Assembly (NCBI RefSeq): GCF_949987515.2
Contig: NC_082699.1
Span: 80,023,458-80,087,457, forward strand
Direction: 5' to 3'
Source of the DNA: Delphinus delphis
Taxonomy: Eukaryota > Chordata > Mammalia > Artiodactyla > Delphinidae
DNA: 64,000 nucleotides
The notes under the pieces were generated by a model. The model ran no database searches and was not told where the DNA came from. It worked only from the letters and a program-made list of their open reading frames with translations. Positions 50,971 to 62,300 of this stretch are shown one piece after another. The position numbers were made by a program, and so were the translations under genes. The first letter of the stretch is position 1; every line of letters begins with the position of its first letter.

Positions 50971-51430
50971 TTTTTTTTTTTTTTTCTTTTGGCTGCGTTG
51001 GGTCTTCATTGCTGCGTGCGGGCTTTCTCTAGTTGCGGCAAGTGGGGGCTACTCTTCGTTGCAGTGCGTGGGCTTACTGTGGTGGCTCCTCTTGTTGTGG
51101 GGCACGGGCTCTAGGCATATGGGCTTCAGTAGTTGCAGCACGCGGACTCAGTAGTTGCGGCACATGGGCCCTGGAGGGCACGGGCTTCAGTGGTTGTGGC
51201 ACATGGGCTCAGTAGTTACGGGGTGCGGGCTCTAGGGTGCGCGGGCTTCAGTAGTTGTGGCGCATGGGCTCAGTAGTTGTGGCTCGTGGCCTCTAGAACG
51301 AGGTTCAACTGTTGTGGCTCATGGGCTTAGTTGCTCCGCGGCATGTGGGATTTTCCTGGACCGCGGCTCGAACCCGTGTCCCCTGCACTGGCAGGTGGAT
51401 TCTTAACCACCGTGCCACCAGGGAAGTTCC
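50971..51430 (-). mobile_element. CHR-1-type SINE with expanded internal repeats
   Basis: Reverse copy from GGCTGCGTTGGGTCTTC to GCCACCAGGGAAGTTCC. The GGGCTTCAGTAGTTGTGG / GGGCTCAGTAGTTG pair occurs about three times, making it longer than its relatives here. AACATGGATGGA is duplicated outside this SINE and the next one (50959-50970 and 51765-51776), so one of the two inserted into the other. Confidence 0.85.
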
Positions 51431-51764
51431 AACTCTTTTTTGTTTGTTTTTAGATTTTATTATTTTGGCTGTGTTGGATCTTAATTGCGGCACGCGGGAT
51501 CTTCGTTGAGGCATGTGGGATCTTTTGTTGTGGCGTGCAGTCTTCTCTCTAGTTGTGGCGTGCGGGTTTTCTCTCTCTGGTTGCGGCGCATGGGGTCCAG
51601 GGCGCATGGGCTCTCTAGTTGAGGCGGGCAAGCTCAGTAATTGTGGCACGCGGGCTTAGTTGCCCCGCGGCATGTGGGATCTTAGTTCCCTGACCAGCGG
51701 TCGAACCTGCGTCCCCTGCATTGCAAGGCGGATTCCTTACCACTGGACCACCAGGGAAGTCCCA
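51431..51764 (-). mobile_element. tRNA-derived SINE adjoining the previous one
   Basis: Reverse copy from GGCTGTGTTGGATCTTAATTG to GGACCACCAGGGAAGTCC. Shares the outer target duplication with the neighbouring SINE. Confidence 0.8.
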
Positions 51765-52058
51765 ACATGGATGGACTTAGAGGTTATTATGCTGAGTGGA
51801 ATAAGTCAGACAGTGAAAGACAAATACTGTGCGATTTCACTTATATGTGGAATAAAAAGCAAAACAAACGAACAAACATATCAAAGCAGAAACAGACTCA
51901 TAGATGCAGAGAACAAACTGGTGGTTGCCAGAGAGGAGAGGGGTGGGGGATGAGTGAAATAGGTGAGGGAGGTTAAGAGGTACAAACGTCCAGTTACAAA
52001 ATAAATGAGTCACAGGTATGAAACATACAGTGTTGGGAATATAGTAAATAATATTGTT

Positions 52059-52290
52059 GGGGCTTCCCTGGTGGCGCGGTGGTTGAGAGTCCACCTGCTG
52101 AGGCAGGGGACACGGGTTCATGCCCCGGTCCAGGAAGATCCCACATGCCGCGGAGTGGCTGGGCCCGTGAACCATGGCCGCTGAGCCTGCGCGTCCGGAG
52201 CCTGTGCTCCGCAACGGGAGAGGCCACAACAGTGAGAGGCCCGCGTACCGCAAAAATAATAATAATAATAATAACAATAATACTATTGTA
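52059..52290 (+). mobile_element. CHR-2 SINE
   Basis: Forward CHR-2 copy with an AAT-repeat tail; inserted in the L1 3' UTR. Confidence 0.9.
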
Positions 52291-52307
52291 ATAACTTTGT
52301 GTGGTGA

Positions 52308-52958
52308 TGAAACGGAGCAGGACCCTATGGTCCTTGCCCACCATGTCCTCAGCCTGCCTTTTGTCTGTGGAAAAACTTTAGCCAAAGAATAAGTTTAATC
52401 AGAGAGAAGTGAGAAAATGCAGAAAAAAAGGAAACAGTCAAAGGAGACCAAATAATAATAGTTTAGTCATTAAGCAGAGTCAGATTCCTTTAGTTCCTTC
52501 TCCAGGGCTATAGATCATGTTCTGAGCCGTATCCTGTGAGCTGTCTTATAGATACTGAAACCCCCGCCAGGTGGAAGAAGTTAACTACATGATGACCAGG
52601 CTGTAGCCATGACATAAGCTGCCACAATTCCAAGAACTGGCCTCAAAGGAAAGGGAACAAACAGACCCTGGAACTGAAGATTAACCGTGCTTAAAACAAT
52701 CAAGATGATGCCGCTCAGACCACCAAAGACTAATTTCAAGATGACTGTCAGAGACTGTGCTGTTTCTACACGTAGCCCCTCCGTCTGTCTATAAAAGCTC
52801 TTGCCCCCGGTTGCGGGTGGTGGGGGGAGTCGGCCTTTGGACAGGTGCGCCCCCCACACCAGTTGCTGGCATCCAAAATGAAGAAACTTTCCTCTCCACC
52901 ACGTTGCCTCTTTATTGGCTTTTGAGCAGGGAGCAGCTGGACCCCACTTTTGGTTACA
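52308..52958 (+). mobile_element. Solo LTR inside the L1 3' UTR
   Basis: About 650 bp beginning near TGAAACGGAGCAGGACCC and ending near TTTTGGTTACA, with a TATA box CTATAAAAGC at about 52790. L1 3' UTR text is continuous on either side (TTTGTGTGGTGAT / GATGGTAACTAGAC), which fixes it as an insertion. It shares long stretches with the LTR at 54171. Family name not assigned; probably ERV1-type. Confidence 0.65.
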
Positions 52959-53489
52959 GTGGCCGATGGTAACTAGACTTATCCTGGGCATCATTCTGTA
53001 ATGTGTAGAAATATTGAATCGCTGTGTTGTTCACCTGGAACTAACCTAGTGTTGTAGGTCAATTATACATCGAAAACAAACTCATCGAAAAAGAGATCCG
53101 ATTTGTGGTCACCAGAGGCAAGGGGTGGGGGGAGGGGGAATTGGATGAAGCTGGTCAAAAGGTACAAACTTCCAGTTATAAGTGCTAGGGATGTAATGTA
53201 CAACATGATTAGTATATTCAACTGCTGAATGTTACATACGGAAGTTGTTAAGAGGAAATCCTAAGAGTTCTCAGTACGAGGAGAAAAACGTTTTTTCCTT
53301 TTTCTTTTATTTTGTATCTATATGAGATGATGGATGTCCAGTAAACGTACTGAGGTCATCATTTCATGATGTGTGGGCGTCTAATCTAATTATGCTGCAC
53401 ACCTCACACTTATCCAGTGCAAACATCAATTACATCTCAATAAAACTGGAAGAAAAAAAGAAGAGCATTTGCTTTCAAAGCATATATGT

Positions 53490-54168
53490 ATGTATGATAA
53501 TATAAAAATGTGGTCATATATAATATAGAGGGATGCAATAAAATATTAAACGCACTAAAAGAAAGGAAAAGAATAATGTTGGAGGAATCTCTCACAGTTC
53601 CCAGTTACAAAACTTATTACAAAGCTACGCTAATTGAGGCAAGGTGGTGCTGGATATTCAAGACACATGGATCGATGGAACAGAATCACAGGTTCAGGAT
53701 GAAACTCTTACGTTTAAGATTAATGGATTTTTGGCAAGGTGCCAAGACAATTCAATGTTGAAAGAATAATCTTTTATACAACTGAATATCCACATGCAAA
53801 AGAACGATGTTTGACCCCTACATCATACCATATACAAAAATTAACTCAAAAGTGGATCGTAGACAAATTTAAGAGTTAAAACTATGAAATTCTTGGAAGA
53901 AAACGTAGGATTAAATCTTAACAATCTAAAAGCATAAGCAACAAAAGGAAAATTAGATAAACTGGACTGTATCAAAGTTAAAGACTTCTGTGCTTCAAAG
54001 GACATTATCAGTAAACTGAAAGGACAGTCCATGGAATGGGGGGAAATGCTTGCAAATCATCTATCTGATAAGGGACTTGTATCCAGAATATATAAAGCAC
54101 TCTCACAGCTTTACAGTAAAATGACAAGTAACGCAATTAAAAATGGGCAAAATATTGAGTAGACATTC
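53490..54168 (+). mobile_element. Second L1 ORF2 fragment
   Basis: Plus-strand L1 text (CTGGATATTCAAGACACATGG, ATGGAACAGAATCACAGG, TTGGAAGAAAACGTAGGA). Degenerate, no usable frame. It stops where the next LTR begins. Confidence 0.75.
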
Positions 54169-54170
54169 CG

Positions 54171-54990
54171 TAACCGAGCAGGACCTACGGGACCTTCTTG
54201 GAGCAGACCCCCGCCACACACACACATGTCCTCTGCCTGCCTCTTGTCTGTAGAAAAACTTCAGCCTCCTAATCCTTCCCTGAGTTCTAAAGAGTAAATT
54301 TAATCAAAGAAGTGATAAACTGCAGAAAGAAAGGAAAACAGTCAAGCAAAGTCAAAACAAAATAATAATAGTTTAGCCATTAAAGCCAGGGACCTTTAGT
54401 TCCTCCTCAAGGACCATAGAGACTATTCTGAGCCATGTCCTTGAGCTGATCTGCAGATGCTGAAACCCACACCAGCTGGAAGAAGTTAACTGTCTGCTGC
54501 CCACAAGCCCATGGACCTCAGACCAGTTGGAACCAGAAAGTTGATGATGTTGACTCCCGGTTACCTCACTACCAGCCAATCAGGAGAATGTCCACAAGAT
54601 GACCACTCACCGCACAACCCTGTCCCTCACCCTGTTTTTTTTGTTTTTTTATATATTTATTTATTTATCTTATTTTTATTTTTTGCGGTACGCGGGCCTC
54701 TCACTGCTGTGGCCTCTCCCGTTGTGGAGCACAGGCTCCGGACACGCAGGCTCAGCGGCCATGGCTCACGGGCCCAGCCGCTCCGCAGCACGTGGGATCT
54801 GCCCGGACCGGGGCACGAACCCGCGTCCCCTGCATCGGCAGGCGGACTCTCAACCACTGCGCCACCAGGGAAGCCCCTCACCCTGTTTTTAAAAACCTTT
54901 CCCTGAAAGCCTTCGGGGGGGTTGGGCCCTTTAAGCACTAGCCGCCTGGACTCTTTGCTTGGCGCCTGCATGAACTCTTTGTCTAAGTTT
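54171..54990 (+). mobile_element. Second LTR of the same family, split by a SINE
   Basis: Shares with the LTR at 52308 the order CGAGCAGGACC, TGTCTGTAGAAAAACTTCAG, AAATTTAATC, AATAATAATAGTTTAG, GGAAGAAGTTAACT. After the SINE it ends with the tail CTTTGCTTGGCGCCTGCA. No internal retroviral sequence adjoins it. Confidence 0.6.
54641..54875 (-). mobile_element. CHR-2 SINE in the LTR
   Basis: Reverse CHR-2 (GCGGTACGCGGGCCTCTC to CACCAGGGAAGCCC). Target duplication CCTCACCCTGTTTTT on both sides. Confidence 0.92.
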
Positions 54991-55013
54991 TTTAAAAATT
55001 GGTTTTACTGGGG

Positions 55014-55122
55014 ACTTCCCTGGCAGTCCAGTGGTTAAGACTCCATGCTTCCGATGCAGGGGGTGCGGGTTCGATCCCTGGTCAGGGAACTAAGATCGCA
55101 TGTGCCACGCGGCCAAAAAAAT
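55014..55122 (+). mobile_element. Short tRNA-derived SINE
   Basis: About 110 bp: GGGACTTCCCTGGCAGTCCAG, GGTTCGATCCCTGGTCAGGG, CCACGCGGCC and an A/T tail. Flanks share GGTTTTACT / TGTTTTACT. Confidence 0.8.
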
Positions 55123-55124
55123 TT

Positions 55125-56095
55125 TTTAATTTGTTTTACTATCTTTGCATGTCACAGAAACAACCAAATTTTTTTGTCAGTTGCATCGTTCTTATTTTGA
55201 CCCTCGTCAGACCTCTTCCATTTGAAAATGTTAGGTAGTAAATAGGCCACACCCACTGAGTCTCTTATCTTTTGAGGCTCTGCCACCAGCCACAGGAGAG
55301 AGACTGAGCCTTCAGTGGAGGAGAGCCCCAGAGTCCCTGAGAAAAAGTTGGGACCATGTCCTTCAAACTATTGACCTATCTGAGGATGGACATTCGGATG
55401 ACCTTTGGATACCTCGAGGCGGATTCCCCATTTCCAGCCTCTCATGGAGAAGAAGCCTGTGCTTTGGACTGCTCACCCCAAACCCAGCTAACCAGAAACT
55501 GATAACAGGACAGCGCGAGCAGGTGAGGGAAATGCTTCCGTGGTCATTTGCCTGAACACCACTGATGTTGTTTCAATGCTCTGTTTCCTGGTATTAAAAA
55601 ACAAAAATTCAACCAACTAAAATTTGAAGGTCTAATTGGTGTTACTGACCAATTAATGAATTGGGCAGCATGCCATCCAGCAAGTATAGGGGAGTTCCAA
55701 AGGGCTCCAGAAAGGGGAAGGTTTTTAAAAGCAAGACAAAAAACTCATAAACGAAAAAGACGATGTCAGGCTTAGGTCACCTACTTATGGGGGATGGAAG
55801 GGGTCATTGTGGCGGATGACTTCCTCTTCCTCTGTGGGTGGAGAGGGCCCATGTGGCAGGTAACCTCATTGGTGCCGACCAGAGAATTCCTGACTGACCA
55901 GTTAAGACTGCATTTCTGGGGGAGGTTGAAGCGTCAGTGAGGGTTGGTGTTAAGCCCTGGTTTAGTGGCCTGGCCGAGCATAAGTGATTCCCTTTGGGGG
56001 CTGTGGCTTTCTTTTTAACACTGGGTACGGTACGTAGAGAAGCCCTTTCTCTCTCCTCAAGCTATCTGTAACCCATAGTCATTTAGTAGACTCTT
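55125..56095. other. Unassigned, partly LTR-like sequence
   Basis: AATTGGGCAGCATGCCATCC and AGGGGAGTTCCAAAGGGCTCC near 55660-55705 recall ERVL-type LTR text, but I cannot name the family. No gene is seen. Confidence 0.35.
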
Positions 56096-56100
56096 TTTGT

Positions 56101-56302
56101 TTTTGTTTTTGCGGTACGCGGGCCTCTCGCTGTTGTGGCCTCTCCCGTTGCGGGGCACAGGCTCCGGACGCGCAGGCTCAGCGGCCATGGCTCACAGGCC
56201 CAGCCACTCCGTGGCATGTGGGATCTTCCCTGACCAGGGCTTGAACCCGTGTCCCCTGCACTGGCAGGCGGACTCTCACCCACTGCGCCACCAGGGAAGC
56301 CC
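56101..56302 (-). mobile_element. CHR-2 SINE
   Basis: Reverse CHR-2. Target duplication TAGTAGACTCTTTTTG on both sides. Confidence 0.92.
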
Positions 56303-56354
56303 TAGTAGACTCTTTTTGTAAACTGAAACGCAGCCTTTTAAAATGACACCTGCG

Positions 56355-56668
56355 GGCTTCCCTGGTGGCGCAGTGGTTAAGAATCCGCCTGCCAGTGCAG
56401 GGGACACGGGTTCAAGCCCTGGTCAGGGAAGATCCCACATGCCGCGGAGCAACTAAGCCAATGCGCCACAACTACAGAGCCTGCGAGCCACAACTACTGA
56501 AGCCCGTGCGCCTCGAGCTCGTGCTCCGCAACAGGAGAGGCCACTGCAATGAGAGGCCCGCGCACCTCAACGAAGAGTAGCCCCCGCTCGCCGCAGCTAG
56601 AGAAATCCTGCGCGCAGCAACAAAGACCCAACGCAGCCAAAATTAAATAAATAAAATATATTTAAAAA
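56355..56668 (+). mobile_element. CHR-1-type SINE
   Basis: Forward copy from GGGCTTCCCTGGTGGCGCAG to CCCAACGCAGCC with an AAATAAATAAAATA tail. Confidence 0.9.
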
Positions 56669-57054
56669 AACAAAAACAAGCAATACAGAAATGTCTTACT
56701 TAAAAAAAAAAAGTATCATGCTGGTATCTCCAGTGTTGTTTAGCGCGTGCCCTTCCGGGTTGTCCAATTCTGACTTCGTCGGGTCCCTGCCGTTCATTGT
56801 CTGTGAGCTATTTTATAGCTCTATAAATTACCCGTGACCAAGAGCAATGAAAATACTTCCTTTTTATAGACATGCAAATACATTTGGTCCAGTAGAGGTT
56901 CACTTGTATTTTTCCTGTGAAAAAAGCCGATCTCCATCTATTTTAAAGTTTATTTTAGCATTCCTTTACTCCATATAAATTTGTGGTTTTCGAACCTCTT
57001 TTTTTGAATTTGTAACCCCTGGTTCTCGCATTAATGAGTTAAGTAAACCTTTGA

Positions 57055-57535
57055 CACACTGTACTAGTTTTCTAGGACTGTTGGAACAAATTACCACAAA
57101 TCTGGTATCTTAAAACAACAGAAATTTGTTCTATCACAGTGCTGGAAGTCAGAAGTCTGGAATCAAGATGTTGGCAGGGTTGGTTCCTTCTGAGGGCTGT
57201 CGGGAGGATCTGTTCCAGGCTCCCGTCCAGCTTCTGGTGGTGCCAGCCATCCTCGGTGTCCCTTGGCTTGTGGCCACAACCACAATCTTTGCCTCTGTCT
57301 TCACATGGACTTTTCCTCTGTGTCTCAGATCTCCTTCTCCCTTCTCATGTAAGTACACCAGTCATTGGATTTAGAGCCCATCCTCATTCAGGATGATCTC
57401 AACTAGGGAGCCTTAACTTAATTACATCTGTAACAACCCTATTTCCAAAGAAAGTCACATCACAGATTCCAGAGGTTAGAACTTGGACAAACCTTTTGGG
57501 GGAACGTTGTTCCCATCATGTCTGTGTGTCATGCT
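57055..57535 (-). mobile_element. MLT1-type LTR (ERVL-MaLR)
   Basis: Reverse of the familiar MLT1 text: CTAGTTTTCTAGGACTGTTGG, AACAACAGAAATTTGTTC, CAGTGCTGGAAGTCAGAAG, TTCACATGGACTTTTCCTC, AACTTAATTACATCTG, CCCTATTTCCAAAG. Diverged, as expected for its age. Confidence 0.75.
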
Positions 57536-57539
57536 TCTG

Positions 57540-59460
57540 AATATACACCTGCACTCTTTTTCTTTAAGGGCAGCTTGAAGATTCAAGGCCCTGGAAACAC
57601 AGGGTGCTGGGAGATTGTGCAGATATGCTTGGGGGTGGGGGATCCACTGGAGGAGACTGTGTCTGGGGTGTGAGTGGAACGGGAGTGGTGGTCACTGCGG
57701 GAAGGTTGCCTTGGTGCCCCTGGGGCCCAGCAGTCCCAGTCTGAGGGAACTGACCCCATACAGCACCGCCAGGGGTGGGGTACCCCTGATTCAGTCCAGG
57801 GGCTTGTGTCCTGCCATGCAGAGGGAGGACCTGCAGCCCTCAGCCCTGGTGGGAGCCCAAGCTAGTACCAGGGTCCTCTGATGTGGAAATAGGTCAGAGT
57901 TCATTCCTTTGTTCATCTGGGGGCTGGGAAACAGCTATAAACCCTCCTCCCACCCCCATTCCCAGCCCAGGGCAGTTGATGGCCCAGGCTTCCAGTGCCA
58001 TCTGTACCTGAGTACCCGGTCAGCTTATCCTGCTACCTTGCACCTTGCTTTTGTCCCTTCTCAATGGTGGCATTCCTGTGTCAGCTACACCTACCCTGTC
58101 TCCTGGAACTGGTTCATTAAATGTTATGGGGTTAGGTGGGGAGGTCCAATGTGTACAACTGGAAACTTTCCGGAAAGCCTGGCCCTGGGAGGGGCTCCAG
58201 ATCCACTCTGTCAGGCCCTGGCCTGGACACTAGGACACAGCAGTGGAGATGAGAGGCCACATTCTTGTCCTCCTGGCAAGGCAGGCAAAAAATCAGTGCC
58301 TGAATACAGCCATCTGTACTCAGCCAGGGTATGGAGCCCAGCATTTGTTACTCTGGGGACAGTGGGAACGAGGTGATTCAGGACATTGAGGTACATCGTA
58401 GCAGAAGGGAAGGAAGGAGGCACAGGCCTGCCTGGGCCCAGGGATACCCAAACGAGCAGGCACCATTGGGAGGAGGAGCCATGTGAGGGGGGAGGGGTCA
58501 TGTGGGAGGGGAGGGGCCACGTGGGAGAGGGAGGGGCCACGTGGGAGGAGAAGGGACTGACAGGAGAACTGCCAGGTGGGACCAGACTTCAAGGAGAAAG
58601 CTTCCTGAGGCATCAGTGTGAAGGTGGGGTCCTAGTACGTGTGGGGTAGGGGACACGAGGCCCAGGGCATCCACTGCAGAATGGCCAGGCCACAGGAGCA
58701 CTCGGGACAAACCCCTGTCCCCGACCCTGAGGGCGTGAGCTTCGCAGAGGTTAGCACATGGCTGGCTGGTGGATCTGCCCTTGAAGAAGTTATGCGGAGT
58801 GGGACCAGGGGCTGGTGGAACCTCGGAAAGGGGGCCGCGACGGCCAGAGGAGAGAACCTGAGGGAGTGGGTGCTACCTGTCAGGGTGACGGGGAAGCAGG
58901 CGAGGGGAGGGGAGAGAAGGTTTGGCATCAGCTGGGAGGGCCATTGAGCGGAGAGGACGGGCCCTGCCCTCCCAGAGGGCGGCAGGAGAGGAGGGGCGGG
59001 AGAGGCTGGCAGGCCAGTGACGGAGGCAGAAGCTTTCTCCGCGGGCCTTGCCTCCCCTGTGCGCACTGTTCACGGCGTGGTTACTGAGTGTCCACCTCCC
59101 CGGTCGCCCACCCGCACACAGCAGGTGCTCGCATCAGTGGCGTAGATCCAGGTGAACAGCAGGCATTGCATGGATAGGGAGCTCTATTAGCTTGTGACTT
59201 ATGACCTCATTTTGCAGCGAGGAAAATGAGGCTTGAGCAGTTAGAGAGATTCACCCTAATCCGTGGCACGGAAGTGCTGGGCCGGACTGGCCGCCCCTCC
59301 CCCTCCCCAGGTCCAGCTCCAGCCCTCGGCGCTGACCTCCTAGTGGGGTCCCTTCTCTCTCTCAGCTTCCGCCCGTTCTGTGAGCTCCTGGGCAACAGGT
59401 GAGCTGACCTCCCCGAGCCTCACTTCTATCGGGGGTGGGAAAAGACACCAGCGGCAGGAA
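57540..59460. other. Intergenic DNA upstream of ADCK5
   Basis: Unique-looking sequence without a recognised gene. It contains a short tandem array at 58471-58555 and a MIR-like stretch near 59195-59290 (TGACCTCATTTTGCAGCGAGG, AAAATGAGGCTTGAGCAG). Confidence 0.5.
58471..58555. repeat. Short imperfect tandem array
   Basis: Roughly four units related to GGAGGGGCCACGTGGGAGAG, each about 20-26 bp. Two units contain the E-box CACGTG. Confidence 0.7.
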
Positions 59461-59469
59461 CCGATGGCG

Positions 59470-59713
59470 TGCCGGCCGGAGGGACTCGCCGCGGTCCTCA
59501 GCCTTCACGAGGGCCGGTCCTTGCCCTAAAGCTAGGTCGCCGGGGGCCGCCAGGGGATGCTGCTCGGCCGCGGCCGCGGGCCCGCTCGGGGCATGGCCTC
59601 CAGTTCCCGCCCACTGGGGCGGTGCGCGCGTGCGCACTGCGCCCCGCCCGCAGGGACTGCTGGGCCGGCGACGCGAGCGTGCGGCCGGCGGGAGCGGAGC
59701 TGCGGCCCCGAGG
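59470..59713 (+). promoter_or_regulatory. ADCK5: ADCK5 CpG-island promoter with an NRF1 site
   Basis: CpG-dense DNA just upstream of the ADCK5 start codon. The minus strand of 59625-59636 reads TGCGCACGCGCG, a full match to the NRF1 consensus. NRF1 often controls genes for mitochondrial proteins, which fits ADCK5. GC-box-like strings flank it; no TATA box. Confidence 0.65.
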
Positions 59714-59725
59714 ATGTGGAGACCT
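59714..59725 (+). CDS. ADCK5: ADCK5 first coding exon (MWRP), rest outside the window
   Basis: ADCK5 is a member of the ABC1/ADCK/UbiB atypical kinase-like family, linked to mitochondria. Seen: ATG TGG AGA CCT followed directly by a strong donor GTGAGC at 59726. The human protein, as I recall it, begins MWRPVQ, and ADCK5 is the next plus-strand gene after SLC52A2 in human. The coding part of this exon is only 12 nt, so the call rests on the match of four residues, the donor, the CpG-island promoter and synteny. No further ADCK5 exon was found downstream, so intron 1 is at least 4.3 kb. The kinase-like domain lies beyond the window. Confidence 0.75.
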
Positions 59726-62049
59726 GTGAGCCCCCCGCGCGCCCGCACCCCTCCCGCGGCCCGGCCGGGACCCGCAGGGCCCCGAGACCCTGCCCCCAGA
59801 GGTCCTCTCGCCCGACAGGGACCCTCAGGGCTCTAGGAGGAGCCCGTCACAGCCCTCAGGCGTCCTGTCCTTCGGGCCCCCGCTTCAGCCCCCAGGCCCT
59901 GTGGGGAGATGCCGGGAGCCACTTAGGGGCCCACTGGAGAGGCTGCCTTCCCGACGCACCCCACAGCCCCCCTTCTCAGAAGCACGTTCTCCCTGGTGGA
60001 GCCTTGTCTCAGAGGCGGCCTCTCCAACCGCGCGAGGGATGACCCTCTAGTCCCCTCACGGGCTCCCCTCCCCAGGGAGACACTGCCCAGCGCCTGACCC
60101 CTCCTCCCGCCCCGTGTCTCCCTTGGACCCGTCGCTGCTGCAGACTCTGCCAGAATCCCAGACCGGATGCCCCGTCTGTCTTTCTGCCTGCTCCCTTGGG
60201 CACCCTTTTCGCCTGGTCACCAACCCCCACGCCCTGGGTCATCCTGGGCTGACAGCTGCCCCCCTGCTTCTGGGGAGACAGAGGACTTTGGGGGCTGGGA
60301 GGGGCGCAGAGCCACCCCTCCTCCCACGCTGTCTCCGAAAGCCCCTCTCAGGCCTTCCTAGGCTTCTGCCTGGCCCTGGGCTGCCCTCCTAGCTCAAGCT
60401 TCTTTTGATCCTGAACGTGGCAGCTGACTTTCCAGTTTTGTTCCTGGTCGGGCCTCCCCGTTTTATCGCGTTTCTGCAGTTTGGATTAGCACCTTTCAAA
60501 CCGGGTGTCATCGTCATTGACCCAGATCTTAGCCACTCCCTCCCCAGGAATCTAGCCCTTTTTTCCTGTGGTTGGTTTAGAGCTGAAGAGACTGAGGGGG
60601 GCTCATCAGCGTTTCAAATTGGAATTTTCTGTAGACCTTGTCTTTTTCTAATAAGCCTAGCCTTGTGGGTTTAGGTATTAATACAAATAAACGCCCATTA
60701 CCTTTTGTGGCTTGCAGTGAACAGCTCCGTTACATAAGGGTGTTTTATGGGCTGAGATGGTGAAGCAGTCTGAGAGTAAGTCTGAGAGTCAGGCAGAGAA
60801 ACACTGAGTTGGTCTTTTATAGTTTATTTATCTTTTTATAGTTTATAAAGCTGCTTCACACAGTCAGTTCACTCAAGCCTCCAGGCGGCTTTAGCCCCTG
60901 ATGAGGAGATGCCCATGACCAGTAAGTGGAGCGGGGCCCAGTAGCCTTCTGAGTCCTGACTGGTGTTGAGAAGGTCACAGACCCTTGGAAAAGGAAAGGA
61001 CAGGGCATTCATGGTCATCTCCACACCTCTTCTGGGCCCAGATTCCAGTCTCTCTTCCTAACCATGAGAACGTTTCTGCGCTTTGGCTTCCTCTGCTGGC
61101 GTGGGCGCAGGGCTGTTGACCTCACCATTAAAGTGCCCAGGTTCTTGTCACCTCTTTGTAGTTTCTCTGTTTCAGGCCTCATGAGACTCAGCAGCTGCTT
61201 CTTACCGCTGGGGGCTGGTTTATCCTGCAGCGACCTTTCATCTTCCTTCTAATCTGCTGTGTCTAATCAATGGTGTGTTAGGAAAGCAGACAGCTCAGCT
61301 TGTGCCTGAAACACGAGCGCTGTGTTACGGTACACACAGAGCTTGTGAGGGTGGTAGTAGCTGTCCGTGTTACTACTCAAGCTCTTTCTGCTACTTTGTA
61401 GATGGTTAGCTGAGTTCCAGATGGGCACTCCGTTTCTGCTGACCGACTGTTCAGGCACTCTTGAAAGCGCTAGAGGCTGGGGTAGAGGAGGCCCATCTCA
61501 TCTCGTCCCAGCTGGGAGGCTTTTGGAGTGAGAGGGGTGCTGGGACAACCCCTATAAGCCAGGACCGCCCCAGGATAGCCGCGGGCGTGGTCACCCTGGT
61601 GAGAAGGCACGTGTGCGGGGATGTGCCTGGGGACGCACAGCCCTCTCTATACATGTTTCCTGCCACGCTCTGGTGCCTGAGCTCTGGGTATGGTTGGGTT
61701 ACATGTGATGTGGTGGAAACTGTGCCGGACTGGTTCTTGGAAGGTCTGGCTGCGGGCTCTGCCCCACATTTATAGCTACGTGACCTCGTTGGGCTCCAGG
61801 GATGTCTCCCCTGTGATGGGGACATTTGGGGAGTCGCTGGGCACCGCGGCTGGAATGAGCCAGGCACACTGGGGGCCCTGTGGGCACTCTGGCGTCGTCA
61901 GCAGGAGGCCTCATCCTTGGAGGCCGGCCCAGGGCCAGGCTGTGGTCGGGGCTGGGGCTGTCTCTCGCCTGACCGTGGCCTTCGCCCTGTTGCTCAGTGA
62001 CATCCTCGCTTGGGCCATGTGGGGTTCTGGCTCATTCACCGTTTATCTT

Positions 62050-62300
62050 AGTTCGGCGAGCATTCGTGGAGTTCCTGCTTTATCTTAGAAAGCACAGGGC
62101 TAGTCGAAGTACAGAGATGATTGACTGGTGGGCCCTCCTCAGGCTGGTGGGGAGAAAGACCGCGAACTACCAGGCACAGTCCTGTGTGATAAGGACAGTG
62201 GGAGAGGGATGGGGGGGATGGTAACCGTGGTGAATCAGGGTGGGGGAAGGGCCTTCTAGGCAGAAGGGCAGCCTGGGGAGCAGGCCTGGCCAGGCTCTGC
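62050..62300 (+). repeat. L2-like ancient LINE fragment
   Basis: Degenerate text in L2 3' order: GCGAGCATTCGTGGAGTTCC, AAAGCACAGGGCTAG, ACAGAGATGATTGACTG, GGCCTTCTAGGCAGAAGGG. Confidence 0.4.

Larger units (their letters stand above)
48440..53460 (+). mobile_element. L1 LINE, ORF2 C-terminal half and 3' UTR, heavily interrupted
   Basis: Plus-strand L1 text in order: the palm-region stretch near 48480-48550, then ACTTACATGTAAGACCTGAAG (49860), GGCATCACCTCACACCTGTC (50311), GGAGTATTACTCAGCC (50911), and 3' UTR text ending CAATAAAACTGG at 53440. Interrupted by SINEs at 48570, 48781, 49437, 50643, 50971, 51431 and 52059 and by an LTR at 52308. All frames are broken; inactive. Confidence 0.85.
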
